From a virus, in the IMG/VR virus record IMGVR_UViG_3300044712_000851, positions 1-32,884 of that record: DNA of 32,884 nucleotides; one strand, written 5' to 3'. Below, piece by piece: positions 21,559 through 29,206 of the stretch (positions within the stretch are counted from its first letter, which is position 1; the number at the start of each line of letters is the position of its first letter). Below the pieces are notes generated by a model. The model made no database searches and had not been told where the DNA came from. It saw only the letters and a list, made by a program, of their open reading frames with translations. A program made the position numbers and the translations under genes.

Positions 21559-21747
21559 ATGGCAAAAGGAATGAAACCAAAAGGAAAAAAAGGAATGGCA
21601 ATGGTAAAGAAACTTGGAAGAACTAAAAAGACAGGTGGATTTGCAAAGATTGCCAAAAAAGCCGCTGCAGAATACGGTTCAACCGCTGTAGGTAAGAAAG
21701 TCGCAGGATCAATTTTTTGGAAAATGGCTAAAAAGCGAGGGAAATAA
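21559..21747 (+). CDS. small Lys/Gly/Ala-rich basic protein
   Basis: A 62-residue protein with many Lys and few acidic residues, beginning MAKGMKPKGKKGMA. The composition recalls histone-tail-like or packaged DNA-condensing peptides such as adenovirus Mu. A good RBS (GGGAGGTG) lies upstream. Encoded between portal and scaffold, it could be a head-packaged DNA-binding protein; this is inferred from composition and place. Confidence 0.5.
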   Translation: MAKGMKPKGKKGMAMVKKLGRTKKTGGFAKIAKKAAAEYGSTAVGKKVAGSIFWKMAKKRGK

Positions 21748-21776
21748 GATCTGTGTCTAGCAGAGGTGATAACAAT

Positions 21777-22052
21777 ATGGAAAATAATAAGGTAGATTTA
21801 CCACCACTGCCAGGCTCAGATGAAGAAACTCTTCGTAGGAATTCTTACGATAGTTTCTATAAGAAGAGACCTAGCGATTTATGGGTAGGGAAAGTCAATC
21901 AGACTTACCTCGAAGAGCCTAAACCTTGTGATCATTTTTTCGTTAGAACCCAAAATGGGGTTGAATGTAAAAAATGTCATATGGGTCTTATAGGTAATGA
22001 ACTCAAAGTGACAGACGGACATATATATTTTGGAAAACAGAAGTTACTTTAA
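21777..22052 (+). CDS. small zinc-ribbon protein
   Basis: A 91-residue protein with a Pro/Asp-rich start and CDHFF...CKKCHMG near residues 50-72, giving Cys/His ligands for one zinc. The ATG at 21777 follows AGAGGTGA by about 7 bases; an upstream GTG at 21753 lacks such a site. It is the last gene before the hairpin that precedes the scaffold gene. Confidence 0.55.
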   Translation: MENNKVDLPPLPGSDEETLRRNSYDSFYKKRPSDLWVGKVNQTYLEEPKPCDHFFVRTQNGVECKKCHMGLIGNELKVTDGHIYFGKQKLL

Positions 22053-22064
22053 TTTCTGTCCTCC

Positions 22065-22081
22065 GTGGTGATGCTCACCAC
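22065..22081 (+). other. perfect hairpin upstream of the scaffold gene
   Basis: GTGGTGA (22065-22071), TGC, TCACCAC (22075-22081): a 7-bp perfect stem with a 3-base loop and no U-tract, so not a classic terminator. It lies in the intergenic gap before the scaffold gene. Confidence 0.55.
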
Positions 22082-22119
22082 ATTAAATAATCGAGCATGA
22101 TGGAGGAGGTGAATAATAA

Positions 22120-23151
22120 TTGGAAACTAATAATAACACTAGCACTGCACCAGCAGTAACGACGACTCCTGTAGCTCAGGCACCAGCCCCAGCTCCAGTT
22201 GTCCCAACGGTAGCACAACCTGCACCTGTTGTTCCACAACCAGTGGTTCCACAGCCAGTTGTACCTGCCCCTGAAATTCAACAGTTAGCTCAACAGCTTA
22301 CGCAAGTAGCTCCACAGCCAACCGCTCCGAGTTTCGAGTTACCACAGGGTGTAAGTGATAGAACAAAGGAAAATTTCGATAAGTTAACCGAAAGTAATCG
22401 AAAGCTTTTGGAAGCTAATCAGATCTTGGAATCAGAGTTGAGTAAAAGAACAGTTGCCGAAACGCAAATGGCACCTATTACACAACCTGCTCCAACTCAA
22501 CAGCCAGACGTAAGTCAGTTTGTTGATGTAGATCCATTAACTGGGGAAAGATTTGTCAATGAAGTAAAACTTCAACAGGCAATTGCCCAAGCTAATGACA
22601 GAGCTCTCAAAGCGGAACAACAGATTCGTACATACATCGATACTCAGCAACAAAAAGAGGTTAGGAGACAGGAGGAGGAGGCCTATCAGGCTTACCCACA
22701 ACTCAAGCCTAACGATCTTGCAAATTTCGATAGAGATTTAAGCAAGATGACTCAAATGTATGCTTTGGACTCAATGATGAATCCATCTGATTATGGCAAC
22801 AGAACTCTTTCATTCAAAGAGGCTGCAGATTTAGCTTATAAGAGATTGCATGGAGAGCAGATAGCTGCTCCAAGTGCCCAAGCACAACAGATGACAGTAC
22901 AACCTACTGTAAATACAACCAATGTTAATACTCAACCAACACAAGACAATTCAGCTCAGTCTGGTATTCCAGAACAAGGTGGCATGGCAGCCGAAGGTCG
23001 ACCAGTAAACGTCAACCCTCAGGATCTAACCAGTGACCTACGAGTTCTACAGGATAAAACCAGAAAAGGGGATATGTGGGCTCTCGCTAAGAGGCTTACA
23101 CAGGTCCCGCACACTGGAACACCTACACACGGAGGTGAGGGAGGTGAGTAA
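22120..23151 (+). CDS. capsid scaffolding protein (probable)
   Basis: A 343-residue protein just upstream of the major capsid gene, where scaffolds are encoded. The first ~75 residues are Pro/Ala/Val/Thr-rich and disordered. Then come coiled-coil-like Gln/Glu/Lys-rich helices (around 80-115 and 145-190) and a helical C-terminal part. The last ~100 residues are again polar and flexible. Scaffolds direct capsid assembly and leave or are degraded. The start is TTG at 22120, about 10 bases after GGAGGAGG; no in-frame ATG occurs for ~115 codons, so the rare start seems real. No protease gene is visible nearby. Confidence 0.7.
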   Translation: METNNNTSTAPAVTTTPVAQAPAPAPVVPTVAQPAPVVPQPVVPQPVVPAPEIQQLAQQLTQVAPQPTAPSFELPQGVSDRTKENFDKLTESNRKLLEANQILESELSKRTVAETQMAPITQPAPTQQPDVSQFVDVDPLTGERFVNEVKLQQAIAQANDRALKAEQQIRTYIDTQQQKEVRRQEEEAYQAYPQLKPNDLANFDRDLSKMTQMYALDSMMNPSDYGNRTLSFKEAADLAYKRLHGEQIAAPSAQAQQMTVQPTVNTTNVNTQPTQDNSAQSGIPEQGGMAAEGRPVNVNPQDLTSDLRVLQDKTRKGDMWALAKRLTQVPHTGTPTHGGEGGE

Positions 23152-23153
23152 AA

Positions 23154-23178
23154 ACAGGAAGGGTTCGCGGCTTCCTGT
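23154..23178 (+). other. perfect hairpin between scaffold and capsid genes
   Basis: ACAGGAAG (23154-23161) pairs with CTTCCTGT (23171-23178) over a 9-base loop. No U-tract follows. AAGGAGGTG near 23196 is too far from the capsid ATG (23232) for normal initiation; it could start an 8-codon ORF from GTG that stops just before the capsid gene. Confidence 0.55.
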
Positions 23179-23231
23179 CTAATCTAAAACGCAGGAAGGA
23201 GGTGAAAAAGGGAAAATTTATTCCGTAAAAT

Positions 23232-24140
23232 ATGGCTTGGGGTTTACAAACTTACGACGACACTGCACGAAGAGAAGACTTATTGGATATCATCGGTGAT
23301 GTTTCACCAGATGAAACTCCTCTATTGACTTTGTTCGGAAACTCAAACGTTTCTGGAACTCTTCATGAGTGGCTTAAGCACAATGTCTCACGACCAACTT
23401 CAGTTCAGGCTGACGTTGAAGGTGCAGACACAGTTTTCAATGACTTAACACAACCTACCAGAGCTAACAACTTTACTCAAATAATCAAGGAACCCGTAAG
23501 AGTTTCAAGAACTGAGAGAAAAGTTAACGTAGCTGCAATGGGCGATCCTTATGCTTATCAAAAAGCTGACAGGATGAGAGTATTGAAGATGAAGATGGAG
23601 TATGCACTTTTGAACGCTGTTAAGGCTTCAGGTGCGTCAGGAGCTGCTCGTCAGATGGACGGTATCGATGCATTTATCACGACTAACGTAACGGCTAGAA
23701 ATTCAGGAACATCATTCTCAGAAGCTGAGCTTAATGATATTGTTGCTGATGTTTGGGCAGTTGCTGATCCAGATAAGATCTTCGATATGGTTCTATGTAC
23801 CTTTAAGATAAAACAGGCAATAGCAGGTTTTGGTGGAAATTCAACTCGATTTATCGACGCTACAGAGCGAAGATTGGTCAAGGAAGTTCTTGTTTACGAT
23901 TCATCAGGTGGTTCACACAGGATATTCGCACACAAAGACGTCAGAAATTCAGCAGGATCAACTACTGTCTACGGTTTGAGAGAAGACTTATTTAGAACTG
24001 GTTATTTGGACAAACCAATGTTCGAAGAACTAGCTAAGCTTGGTGATTCCGACAGGGGTCACTGGGTAACTGAGTTCACTCTTGAATCTCTTGAGGAACG
24101 TGCAAGTGCTAAAAGAACAGGATACAACCAGAACGGTTAA
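23232..24140 (+). CDS. major capsid protein, SU10-like (DUF5309)
   Basis: A 302-residue major capsid protein. The start WGLQTYDDTARREDLLDIIG...SPDETPLLTLFG and the following region match the SU10/DUF5309 HK97-fold family: the N-terminal 'Y-----EDL-D-I---SP-ETP' signature, RTERKV near 95, and a C-terminal ESLEERAS segment typical of that family. It builds the icosahedral shell. Lacking a long N-terminal delta domain, it agrees with a separate scaffold upstream. It is a probable client of the phage GroEL. Confidence 0.82.
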   Translation: MAWGLQTYDDTARREDLLDIIGDVSPDETPLLTLFGNSNVSGTLHEWLKHNVSRPTSVQADVEGADTVFNDLTQPTRANNFTQIIKEPVRVSRTERKVNVAAMGDPYAYQKADRMRVLKMKMEYALLNAVKASGASGAARQMDGIDAFITTNVTARNSGTSFSEAELNDIVADVWAVADPDKIFDMVLCTFKIKQAIAGFGGNSTRFIDATERRLVKEVLVYDSSGGSHRIFAHKDVRNSAGSTTVYGLREDLFRTGYLDKPMFEELAKLGDSDRGHWVTEFTLESLEERASAKRTGYNQNG

Positions 24141-24142
24141 TA

Positions 24143-24258
24143 ACCGCTGGTCTAATAGTTCTATGGCTACAAGGGAGATTAAGACGCATGGCATTTTCAC
24201 CATGCTACTCTTGAAAATTGAAAACGCAAGCGGTGGCTTGCCAAAAGTTGCACCGCTT
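24143..24258 (+). ncRNA. structured RNA downstream of the capsid gene
   Basis: The 131-base gap after the capsid gene has two perfect hairpins: GCATGG (24186-24191) with CCATGC (24200-24205), and AAGCGGTG (24228-24235) with CACCGCTT (24251-24258). A second ACCGCT at 24143-24148 competes for the same AGCGGT arm, so two folds are possible. No U-tract. It may protect the capsid mRNA 3' end or regulate the next gene. Confidence 0.48.
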
Positions 24259-24271
24259 ACACAAAAACATT

Positions 24272-24658
24272 ATGTCTATTTTGGCTTACGACGCTCAAAC
24301 TAAAAAGATTACAAGTTCGTCAGCAATTGATACTGTGGATAAGATCCTTGATATGAAAAAGGACAAAAATCCATGGGAAGTTATCGATTATCTGGTTACT
24401 TTGTGGTATGACACTTCTCCCGAGGATGCTCAGGGAACGATGATCAGTGTTAGAGACCTAAAGGAAACCCGAAAAGATCAACAATTTGGTCAGACTGACG
24501 ATAAGAATATGAGTAGGAGACTTATTATGATTTTTCCTACAGAGCTTCAGCGCTTGATTAGAAAGGTTTATTCGACGACAGAGATGCCATTTGATAAACA
24601 ATTTTTTCTTGATTTTGCTAATAGATATAAAGCATTTCAGATACCAGAACAATTATAA
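24272..24658 (+). CDS. hypothetical head/neck protein
   Basis: A 128-residue protein after the capsid gene, the usual place for head-completion or connector proteins. It is mixed alpha/beta with a central polar stretch (TSPEDAQGTMISVRDL) and a helical C terminus. No family recognised. The ATG at 24272 is preferred because an upstream in-frame start at 24218 lies within the hairpin region. Confidence 0.55.
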   Translation: MSILAYDAQTKKITSSSAIDTVDKILDMKKDKNPWEVIDYLVTLWYDTSPEDAQGTMISVRDLKETRKDQQFGQTDDKNMSRRLIMIFPTELQRLIRKVYSTTEMPFDKQFFLDFANRYKAFQIPEQL

Positions 24659-24660
24659 AA

Positions 24661-24972
24661 ATGGCTGTAAATTTAGGAGCACTACAAAGACAGTGGTTTG
24701 CCAGACATCTATCTGGTGTAACCGCACAGACTCCGCTTAACGATCTTAAGAGGAGATATTTTGTGTCTCAAATTGGTGGAGCTTCAGCTAATGTTCAGGA
24801 TTTGAATGATATGGAGGTTCAGTGGTTTAGAAAACTAATTAATGATAATGGAGGAACTCCTAGTGGAATGTACCCACCAGATCTTCTTAAACAAGCTCTT
24901 GCAGCTCTCGGTTTTACGGTTACTAAATATGACAATCAAAACAGAATTAACTTATTTCAAAACTTAGCATAA
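24661..24972 (+). CDS. hypothetical protein with three short repeats
   Basis: A 103-residue protein containing three related ~22-residue units starting around residues 5, 27 and 49. Each has the form L-x2-[LM]-x3-[WY]F-x3-[LI], as in LGALQRQWFARHL, LNDLKRRYFVSQI and LNDMEVQWFRKLI, followed by a Gly-rich turn. Such repeats occur in phage tail/fibre-associated proteins and may bind another virion part. It ends one base before the fibre-like gene. Confidence 0.55.
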   Translation: MAVNLGALQRQWFARHLSGVTAQTPLNDLKRRYFVSQIGGASANVQDLNDMEVQWFRKLINDNGGTPSGMYPPDLLKQALAALGFTVTKYDNQNRINLFQNLA

Positions 24973-24973
24973 A

Positions 24974-26848
24974 ATGGCACTACCTACCAATCTAGATCAA
25001 CTCAATAGAACAAGCTTCTCAGAAGTTAACAGTAAACCTGCAAAAAGGGTTGATGTTGTATCTACGGCCACATTATTTGCAGTAGTTAACACAGGAAATC
25101 CTGGTCAGGCTTCAGTTGTTATTGATACGGGTACAAACTTCATAGGTCTAGCGACAGTTACAGTAGGTAATTTGGTCAATTCACTTTCAACAATTAACAG
25201 CCCTGTTACAGTAATTCAAGGAACAACTCCTTGGAGTTCTCTCGGTACGATGACTGTTGGTGCATCTCTTCCAGTTGGAACAAATTACATTGGTTTAGCA
25301 TCAGTCAATGTGGGAGGAACTCTTCCAGCATTGACGGTTGGTACAGCTACAATTGGTATCGTAAGGGTCGCAAATCAAAATGCTTTGATTGCTGGTTCTG
25401 CTTATGTAGGTTTGGCATCAGTAAACATTGGTGGAACTCTACCCGCACTTACCGCGGGAACTGCTTATATAGGATTAGCTTCTGTTAATATTGGTGGTAC
25501 CCTTCCAGCTCTATCAGCGGGATCAGCTTTCATAGGACTAACCACAACTGTTGTTGGCTCTGCCGCTACTTTATTCGCCGTTGTCAATACGGGAGCATCT
25601 AATTCAAATATAACCTTAAATCCATCACCTAACTTTATAGGTCTTGCTACGGTTGTTATAGGATCAGGAGCAACTATCTTTGCTGTAGTCAACACCGCCG
25701 CCGCTGGTGAAGCTTCTATAGCTTTTGATCCAACCCCAATCCTTAATACAAGTGCAAAGAATGCCGCGTGGGTATCTACCGCTACGGGTTCTTTGTTAAA
25801 TGTAAATTTAACTGGTAGAGATGGTAGTGTTGCAAAAGTTGAAACAACTGGAGCATTAGATGTTTTAGGTTTAGCTGGTACTAACTATATAGGACTAGCC
25901 TCTGTCAACATTGGAGGAACACTTCCTGCATTGACAGCTGGTTCAGCTTTTATAGGTTTAACTACCGCTGTTATTGGTTCGGCAGCTACAATATTTGCAG
26001 TTGTTAACACGGCTGCGGCAGGAGAGGCTTCAATCGCTCTTGACCCTTCTCCAATTTTGAATACATCACTTAAGACAGCTGCTTGGGTTTCAACCGCAAC
26101 GGGATCAATGCTTAATACAGCTCTTATGGGTCGTGGAGGAACTGTTGCTAATATAGAAACCTCTGGGGCTTTGGATGTTCTTAATGTCGCGGGAACGAGT
26201 TATATTGGTCTTGCATCAGTTAATATCGGAGGCACACTCCCTGCTTTAGTAGCGGGAACGGCGTATGTCGGTCTTGCTTCTGTAAATATTGGAGGTACTC
26301 TACCAGCCTTAACAGTTGGAACTGCTACTATTGGAATAGTTCGCGTTGCCAACCAAAATGCCCTTGTTGCTGGAACAGCATACGTTGGACTTGCTTCCGT
26401 TAATATTGGAGGAACTTTACCAGCTCTTACTACAGGCACAGCGTTTATTGGTCTTGCAACGGTGGTTAATGGAGCAGGATCTGCATTTATAGGTCTAGCT
26501 ACTGTTGTTGTTGGAAGCAATGTAACAACTTACCAAGTTCCTATCTCAACTTATACAGCAATAAACAGCATTTATTCAGCTTCGGGGGCAGCAACACTTT
26601 TTCTTCCTCCTTCTGGTCAAAGATGGGTACTTAAAGATGTTATTGTGGGTTCTCTTGGAAAATCTGAGGTTAATATTTCTTCTGCTACAAATGTGGTCAT
26701 TCCTTACATGTCTCTTGCAACCCAGAGTGGATATATCGGCAACTTTGGTGATTCTGGTGTAAGGGCTAAAGCCGTAGACCAAGCTTTGGTTATAAATCTT
26801 AACGGAGCGGCAACTATATCAGTTATGACTAATGTTAGATTTGAATAA
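24974..26848 (+). CDS. repetitive fibre-like virion protein
   Basis: A 624-residue protein built mostly of beta-rich repeats of ~20 residues. The consensus is GTAYIGLASVNIGGTLPAL; the GTLPAL core occurs seven times. A larger unit of 105 residues is duplicated in tandem. The composition is Ala/Gly/Thr/Val/Ile-rich with almost no Cys, His or Trp. The last ~110 residues form a separate non-repeat domain (YQVPISTYTAINSIYSASG onward). This fits an elongated fibre or decoration with a C-terminal knob, though no specific family is identified. Placed after the capsid genes and before an adhesin-like gene. Confidence 0.62.
   Translation: MALPTNLDQLNRTSFSEVNSKPAKRVDVVSTATLFAVVNTGNPGQASVVIDTGTNFIGLATVTVGNLVNSLSTINSPVTVIQGTTPWSSLGTMTVGASLPVGTNYIGLASVNVGGTLPALTVGTATIGIVRVANQNALIAGSAYVGLASVNIGGTLPALTAGTAYIGLASVNIGGTLPALSAGSAFIGLTTTVVGSAATLFAVVNTGASNSNITLNPSPNFIGLATVVIGSGATIFAVVNTAAAGEASIAFDPTPILNTSAKNAAWVSTATGSLLNVNLTGRDGSVAKVETTGALDVLGLAGTNYIGLASVNIGGTLPALTAGSAFIGLTTAVIGSAATIFAVVNTAAAGEASIALDPSPILNTSLKTAAWVSTATGSMLNTALMGRGGTVANIETSGALDVLNVAGTSYIGLASVNIGGTLPALVAGTAYVGLASVNIGGTLPALTVGTATIGIVRVANQNALVAGTAYVGLASVNIGGTLPALTTGTAFIGLATVVNGAGSAFIGLATVVVGSNVTTYQVPISTYTAINSIYSASGAATLFLPPSGQRWVLKDVIVGSLGKSEVNISSATNVVIPYMSLATQSGYIGNFGDSGVRAKAVDQALVINLNGAATISVMTNVRFE
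25670..26299 (+). repeat. tandem 315-base (105-residue) duplication in the fibre gene
   Basis: The unit starting ATIFAVVNTAAAGEASIA at 25670 recurs at 25985, and YIGLASVN at 25886 recurs at 26201; both offsets are 315 bases. The protein copies are close but the codons differ at many third positions. Shorter 60-base units (25411-25470, 25471-25530) are nested nearby. Confidence 0.75.
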
Positions 26849-26851
26849 AAG

Positions 26852-28351
26852 ATGTCAACATTTACAAAACAAATAACATCGTCTTCTGATGATGCAGAGG
26901 AAAACGTCTCTACTGGTGGAGTTACTTTAGATAGTTCTGACTTAGAATTTTTGTATGATGGGGTGCAACAGGTAATTGGTCTGAGATTTCCTAGTGTAAC
27001 AATTTCTAAAAATGCAACGATTAGTGCTGCTTATGTAACTTTTACCATTAAAGATGCTAATAGTGGAACGATCACTGTAGATATTCACGGACAAGCCGCT
27101 GATAATGCTTCAACTTTTACGACTTCTACAAATGATGTTTCTGGTAGGACAAAAACCACAGCTTCGGTTACTGGGTGGTCTATAGGAGGAAGTGGTTCGG
27201 GAACTGGGGTTACAGTGGATACTGATGATATCAGTAGCATAATAACAGAGATAACAGCCAGAACAAATTGGACTTCTGGAAATGCTTTAGCTTTGATTTT
27301 TGATAATCCATCAACCACCGCCAATATTAGAAGATTTTGGACAGTCGATGGTTCCAGTGGTGGTGCCCCCACTCTTCATGTTACATACACAGATAATGCT
27401 TCTCCTACCGTTACCCTAAATTCACCAGCAGATGCTGCAACAGGGGTTTCAACTACTCCAGATCTTACTTTTACAGGAACTGATGGAGAAAGTAATGATA
27501 TTAGATATGAAGTAGAAGTGGATACGGTAAATACTTTTGATAGTACCTCAAGTGGAACAACAGAATATTTAGATCAGCATCAAGATAGTACGGGGACAAA
27601 TTTTGGTTTTGGACAATTTGCCGCTGTGCGTTATAGAGGGCAGGTTTTTACTTGTGGAATATCGGGAACTCTTACTACAATTGGTTTTGACAGAGTGAAA
27701 GGAAGCCAAGGCGTAAAAGTTTATATTGATACTGTAGATGGAAGCAATTTTCCCGCTCATGCAGTGGGTTCAGAACTTTATTCTTTTACAATTAGTAATG
27801 CCAATATAGTTAATGGTTATTCTACCTATGCCGTTCCAACCCCTCCGACATTAACATCTGGAACAAAATATTGTATGTATTTAGCTCCTTGGAATACTGG
27901 TACCGATGCTTATGCGGACGATTATCAAGATCTTCATGGTACAAATAGTACTACGGGTGGAGTTACTGAAATTACCTATAACGGAGGCTGGTCAACGGAA
28001 AATTTATGTTTTCACTATGCAACATATATTACAGCGACAGCATATGGTCCTTTGTTAGATAAGATAAGCGGAACTGACACAGGATTTACAGATGTTACAA
28101 ACGGTGCAGATACAGACCCATTTGCAAGTGGTGATCAAATTAAATTTACAGTCCAAGCAGGAGATACTTTGTCGGTTTCAACAGTTTACTATTGGAGAGT
28201 AAGAGGAATAGACCCATCAGGTTCTAATACTTATGGTGCGTGGGCAACTACAAGGAGTTTTACGACGGGAACTGGTGGCGGGGGAACAGCTCTTAATCTC
28301 AGGGGAGTGATAAATGGTCACGGATTTATTCCTACTTTTAGGGACTTTTAA
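26852..28351 (+). CDS. adhesin-like virion protein with CBM-type, split Ig/FN3-like and jelly-roll domains
   Basis: A 499-residue secretion-free beta protein. Residues 1-185 resemble the DNRLRE/CBM96-type carbohydrate-binding fold (VIGLRFPSVTISKNATISAAYVTF..., ITEIT, TLHVTY). From about 188 (SPTVTLNSPADAATGVSTTPDLTFTG) an Ig/FN3-like domain starts; its strands resume near 430 (VYYWRVRGIDPSG...TTRSFTTG). The ~180 residues in between (FAAVRYRGQVFTCG..., TLTSGTKYCMYLAPW) look like an inserted jelly-roll. The Gly linker and the tail NLRGVINGHGFIPTFRDF end it. Probably binds host surface sugars. Confidence 0.6.
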   Translation: MSTFTKQITSSSDDAEENVSTGGVTLDSSDLEFLYDGVQQVIGLRFPSVTISKNATISAAYVTFTIKDANSGTITVDIHGQAADNASTFTTSTNDVSGRTKTTASVTGWSIGGSGSGTGVTVDTDDISSIITEITARTNWTSGNALALIFDNPSTTANIRRFWTVDGSSGGAPTLHVTYTDNASPTVTLNSPADAATGVSTTPDLTFTGTDGESNDIRYEVEVDTVNTFDSTSSGTTEYLDQHQDSTGTNFGFGQFAAVRYRGQVFTCGISGTLTTIGFDRVKGSQGVKVYIDTVDGSNFPAHAVGSELYSFTISNANIVNGYSTYAVPTPPTLTSGTKYCMYLAPWNTGTDAYADDYQDLHGTNSTTGGVTEITYNGGWSTENLCFHYATYITATAYGPLLDKISGTDTGFTDVTNGADTDPFASGDQIKFTVQAGDTLSVSTVYYWRVRGIDPSGSNTYGAWATTRSFTTGTGGGGTALNLRGVINGHGFIPTFRDF

Positions 28352-28364
28352 GGAGGTGTTTTAT

Positions 28365-28499
28365 ATGGCAAAAAAATCACAAACAACAGAATCAGAAACA
28401 ATGAATGAAAACGAAGCAGACGATGTTAAAATGCAAATTCCTGCTAAACCAAGCAAGGTAAGCAAATTTGGTCAGTTTTTAAAATCTTTGAAGAAATAA
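28365..28499 (+). CDS. small hypothetical protein
   Basis: A 44-residue protein with a strong RBS (AAGGAGGTG) about 8 bases before the ATG at 28365. It has Lys-rich ends and an acidic middle. An in-frame upstream start at 28314 would overlap the adhesin gene and lacks an RBS. Role unknown. Confidence 0.5.
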   Translation: MAKKSQTTESETMNENEADDVKMQIPAKPSKVSKFGQFLKSLKK

Positions 28500-28500
28500 A

Positions 28501-29064
28501 ATGAGTAACCTCGATCAAATACAAAAAAACGTTCAAGCGGTCAATGATCAAATCTCGGCTATTGGTGCTGAGATTCAATCTGCTGTGGATTCTGGAAACT
28601 CTGCCAAATTAAAAGAAGTAGCCAATCAAGTAAAAATGATGAAGAGTCAGTTGCTTGGTCTTAAGAAAGAACAAGCTAAAAAAATGATTGAAGCTAAGAT
28701 GCCAGACCAAAAGGTTGGGGCAGAGGAAGATTATTCTTTAACAAAAATGTGGGGAGACCAGAGGTACAATCCTTACTGGCTTAAAGTAGCTGAATACTTC
28801 GGCGTCAAAGAAAAGGAGTTTTCATTAGCCCAAAATAAAATAAGCGATATTTTAGACTGGGCAGCTAATACCGCGAAATCTAGGAAGATGTCGGATATTA
28901 TCGCCACGATAGGCAAGACTGCACGTAAATTGTCATCTCCAGGTTATACCGAAAGACCATACGCAATTTTGTATAGGTATATTAAACTCGAAGCAGAAAA
29001 ACAGATGGCAAATCCTCAGGCTAAAAAAGATATAGAAAAAGAGATGTCAGCCTATAAAAAATAG
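28501..29064 (+). CDS. hypothetical coiled-coil protein
   Basis: A 187-residue protein. Residues 1-65 form a coiled coil (DQIQKNVQAVNDQISAIGAE onward). Then a helical region with MWGDQRYNPYWLKVAEYFGV and a basic segment (KSRKMSDIIATIGKTARKL) follows. It is similar in design to tail or baseplate-associated phage proteins but not matched to a family. It ends just before the promoter at 29070. Confidence 0.55.
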   Translation: MSNLDQIQKNVQAVNDQISAIGAEIQSAVDSGNSAKLKEVANQVKMMKSQLLGLKKEQAKKMIEAKMPDQKVGAEEDYSLTKMWGDQRYNPYWLKVAEYFGVKEKEFSLAQNKISDILDWAANTAKSRKMSDIIATIGKTARKLSSPGYTERPYAILYRYIKLEAEKQMANPQAKKDIEKEMSAYKK

Positions 29065-29069
29065 CTGAC

Positions 29070-29099
29070 TTGACAAATACTAAAAAGATGTTTTATGAT
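29070..29099 (+). promoter_or_regulatory. promoter of the glycosyltransferase unit
   Basis: TTGACA (29070-29075), an 18-base spacer and TATGAT (29094-29099). This matches the late promoter at 18786 in spacing and near-identical boxes. Transcription would begin near 29106, leaving a ~100-base leader. Confidence 0.6.
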
Positions 29100-29105
29100 G
29101 TATTA

Positions 29106-29206
29106 TCTTCGTGAATTTAGATTCTTCTAGTGATTAGATTTAGTATTACCTTCTAGACCGTTCTGGGGAAAGGTCTTGTGAAAATCTGTACTAACATCCA
29201 AAAATT
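29106..29206 (+). other. untranslated leader of the glycosyltransferase gene
   Basis: About 100 bases between the predicted transcript start and the ATG at 29207. AGACC (29155-29159) can pair with GGTCT (29172-29176) over a 12-base loop, and CTTCTAG occurs twice. There is no U-tract and no obvious RBS. Weak structure only. Confidence 0.35.

Noticed and set aside
24163-24303. Short ORF after the capsid gene
   Set aside because: It overlaps the two perfect hairpins and the start of the next gene, and has no RBS.
26200-26520. 106-codon minus-strand ORF in the fibre gene
   Set aside because: It is the antisense image of the repeats and mirrors their periodicity.
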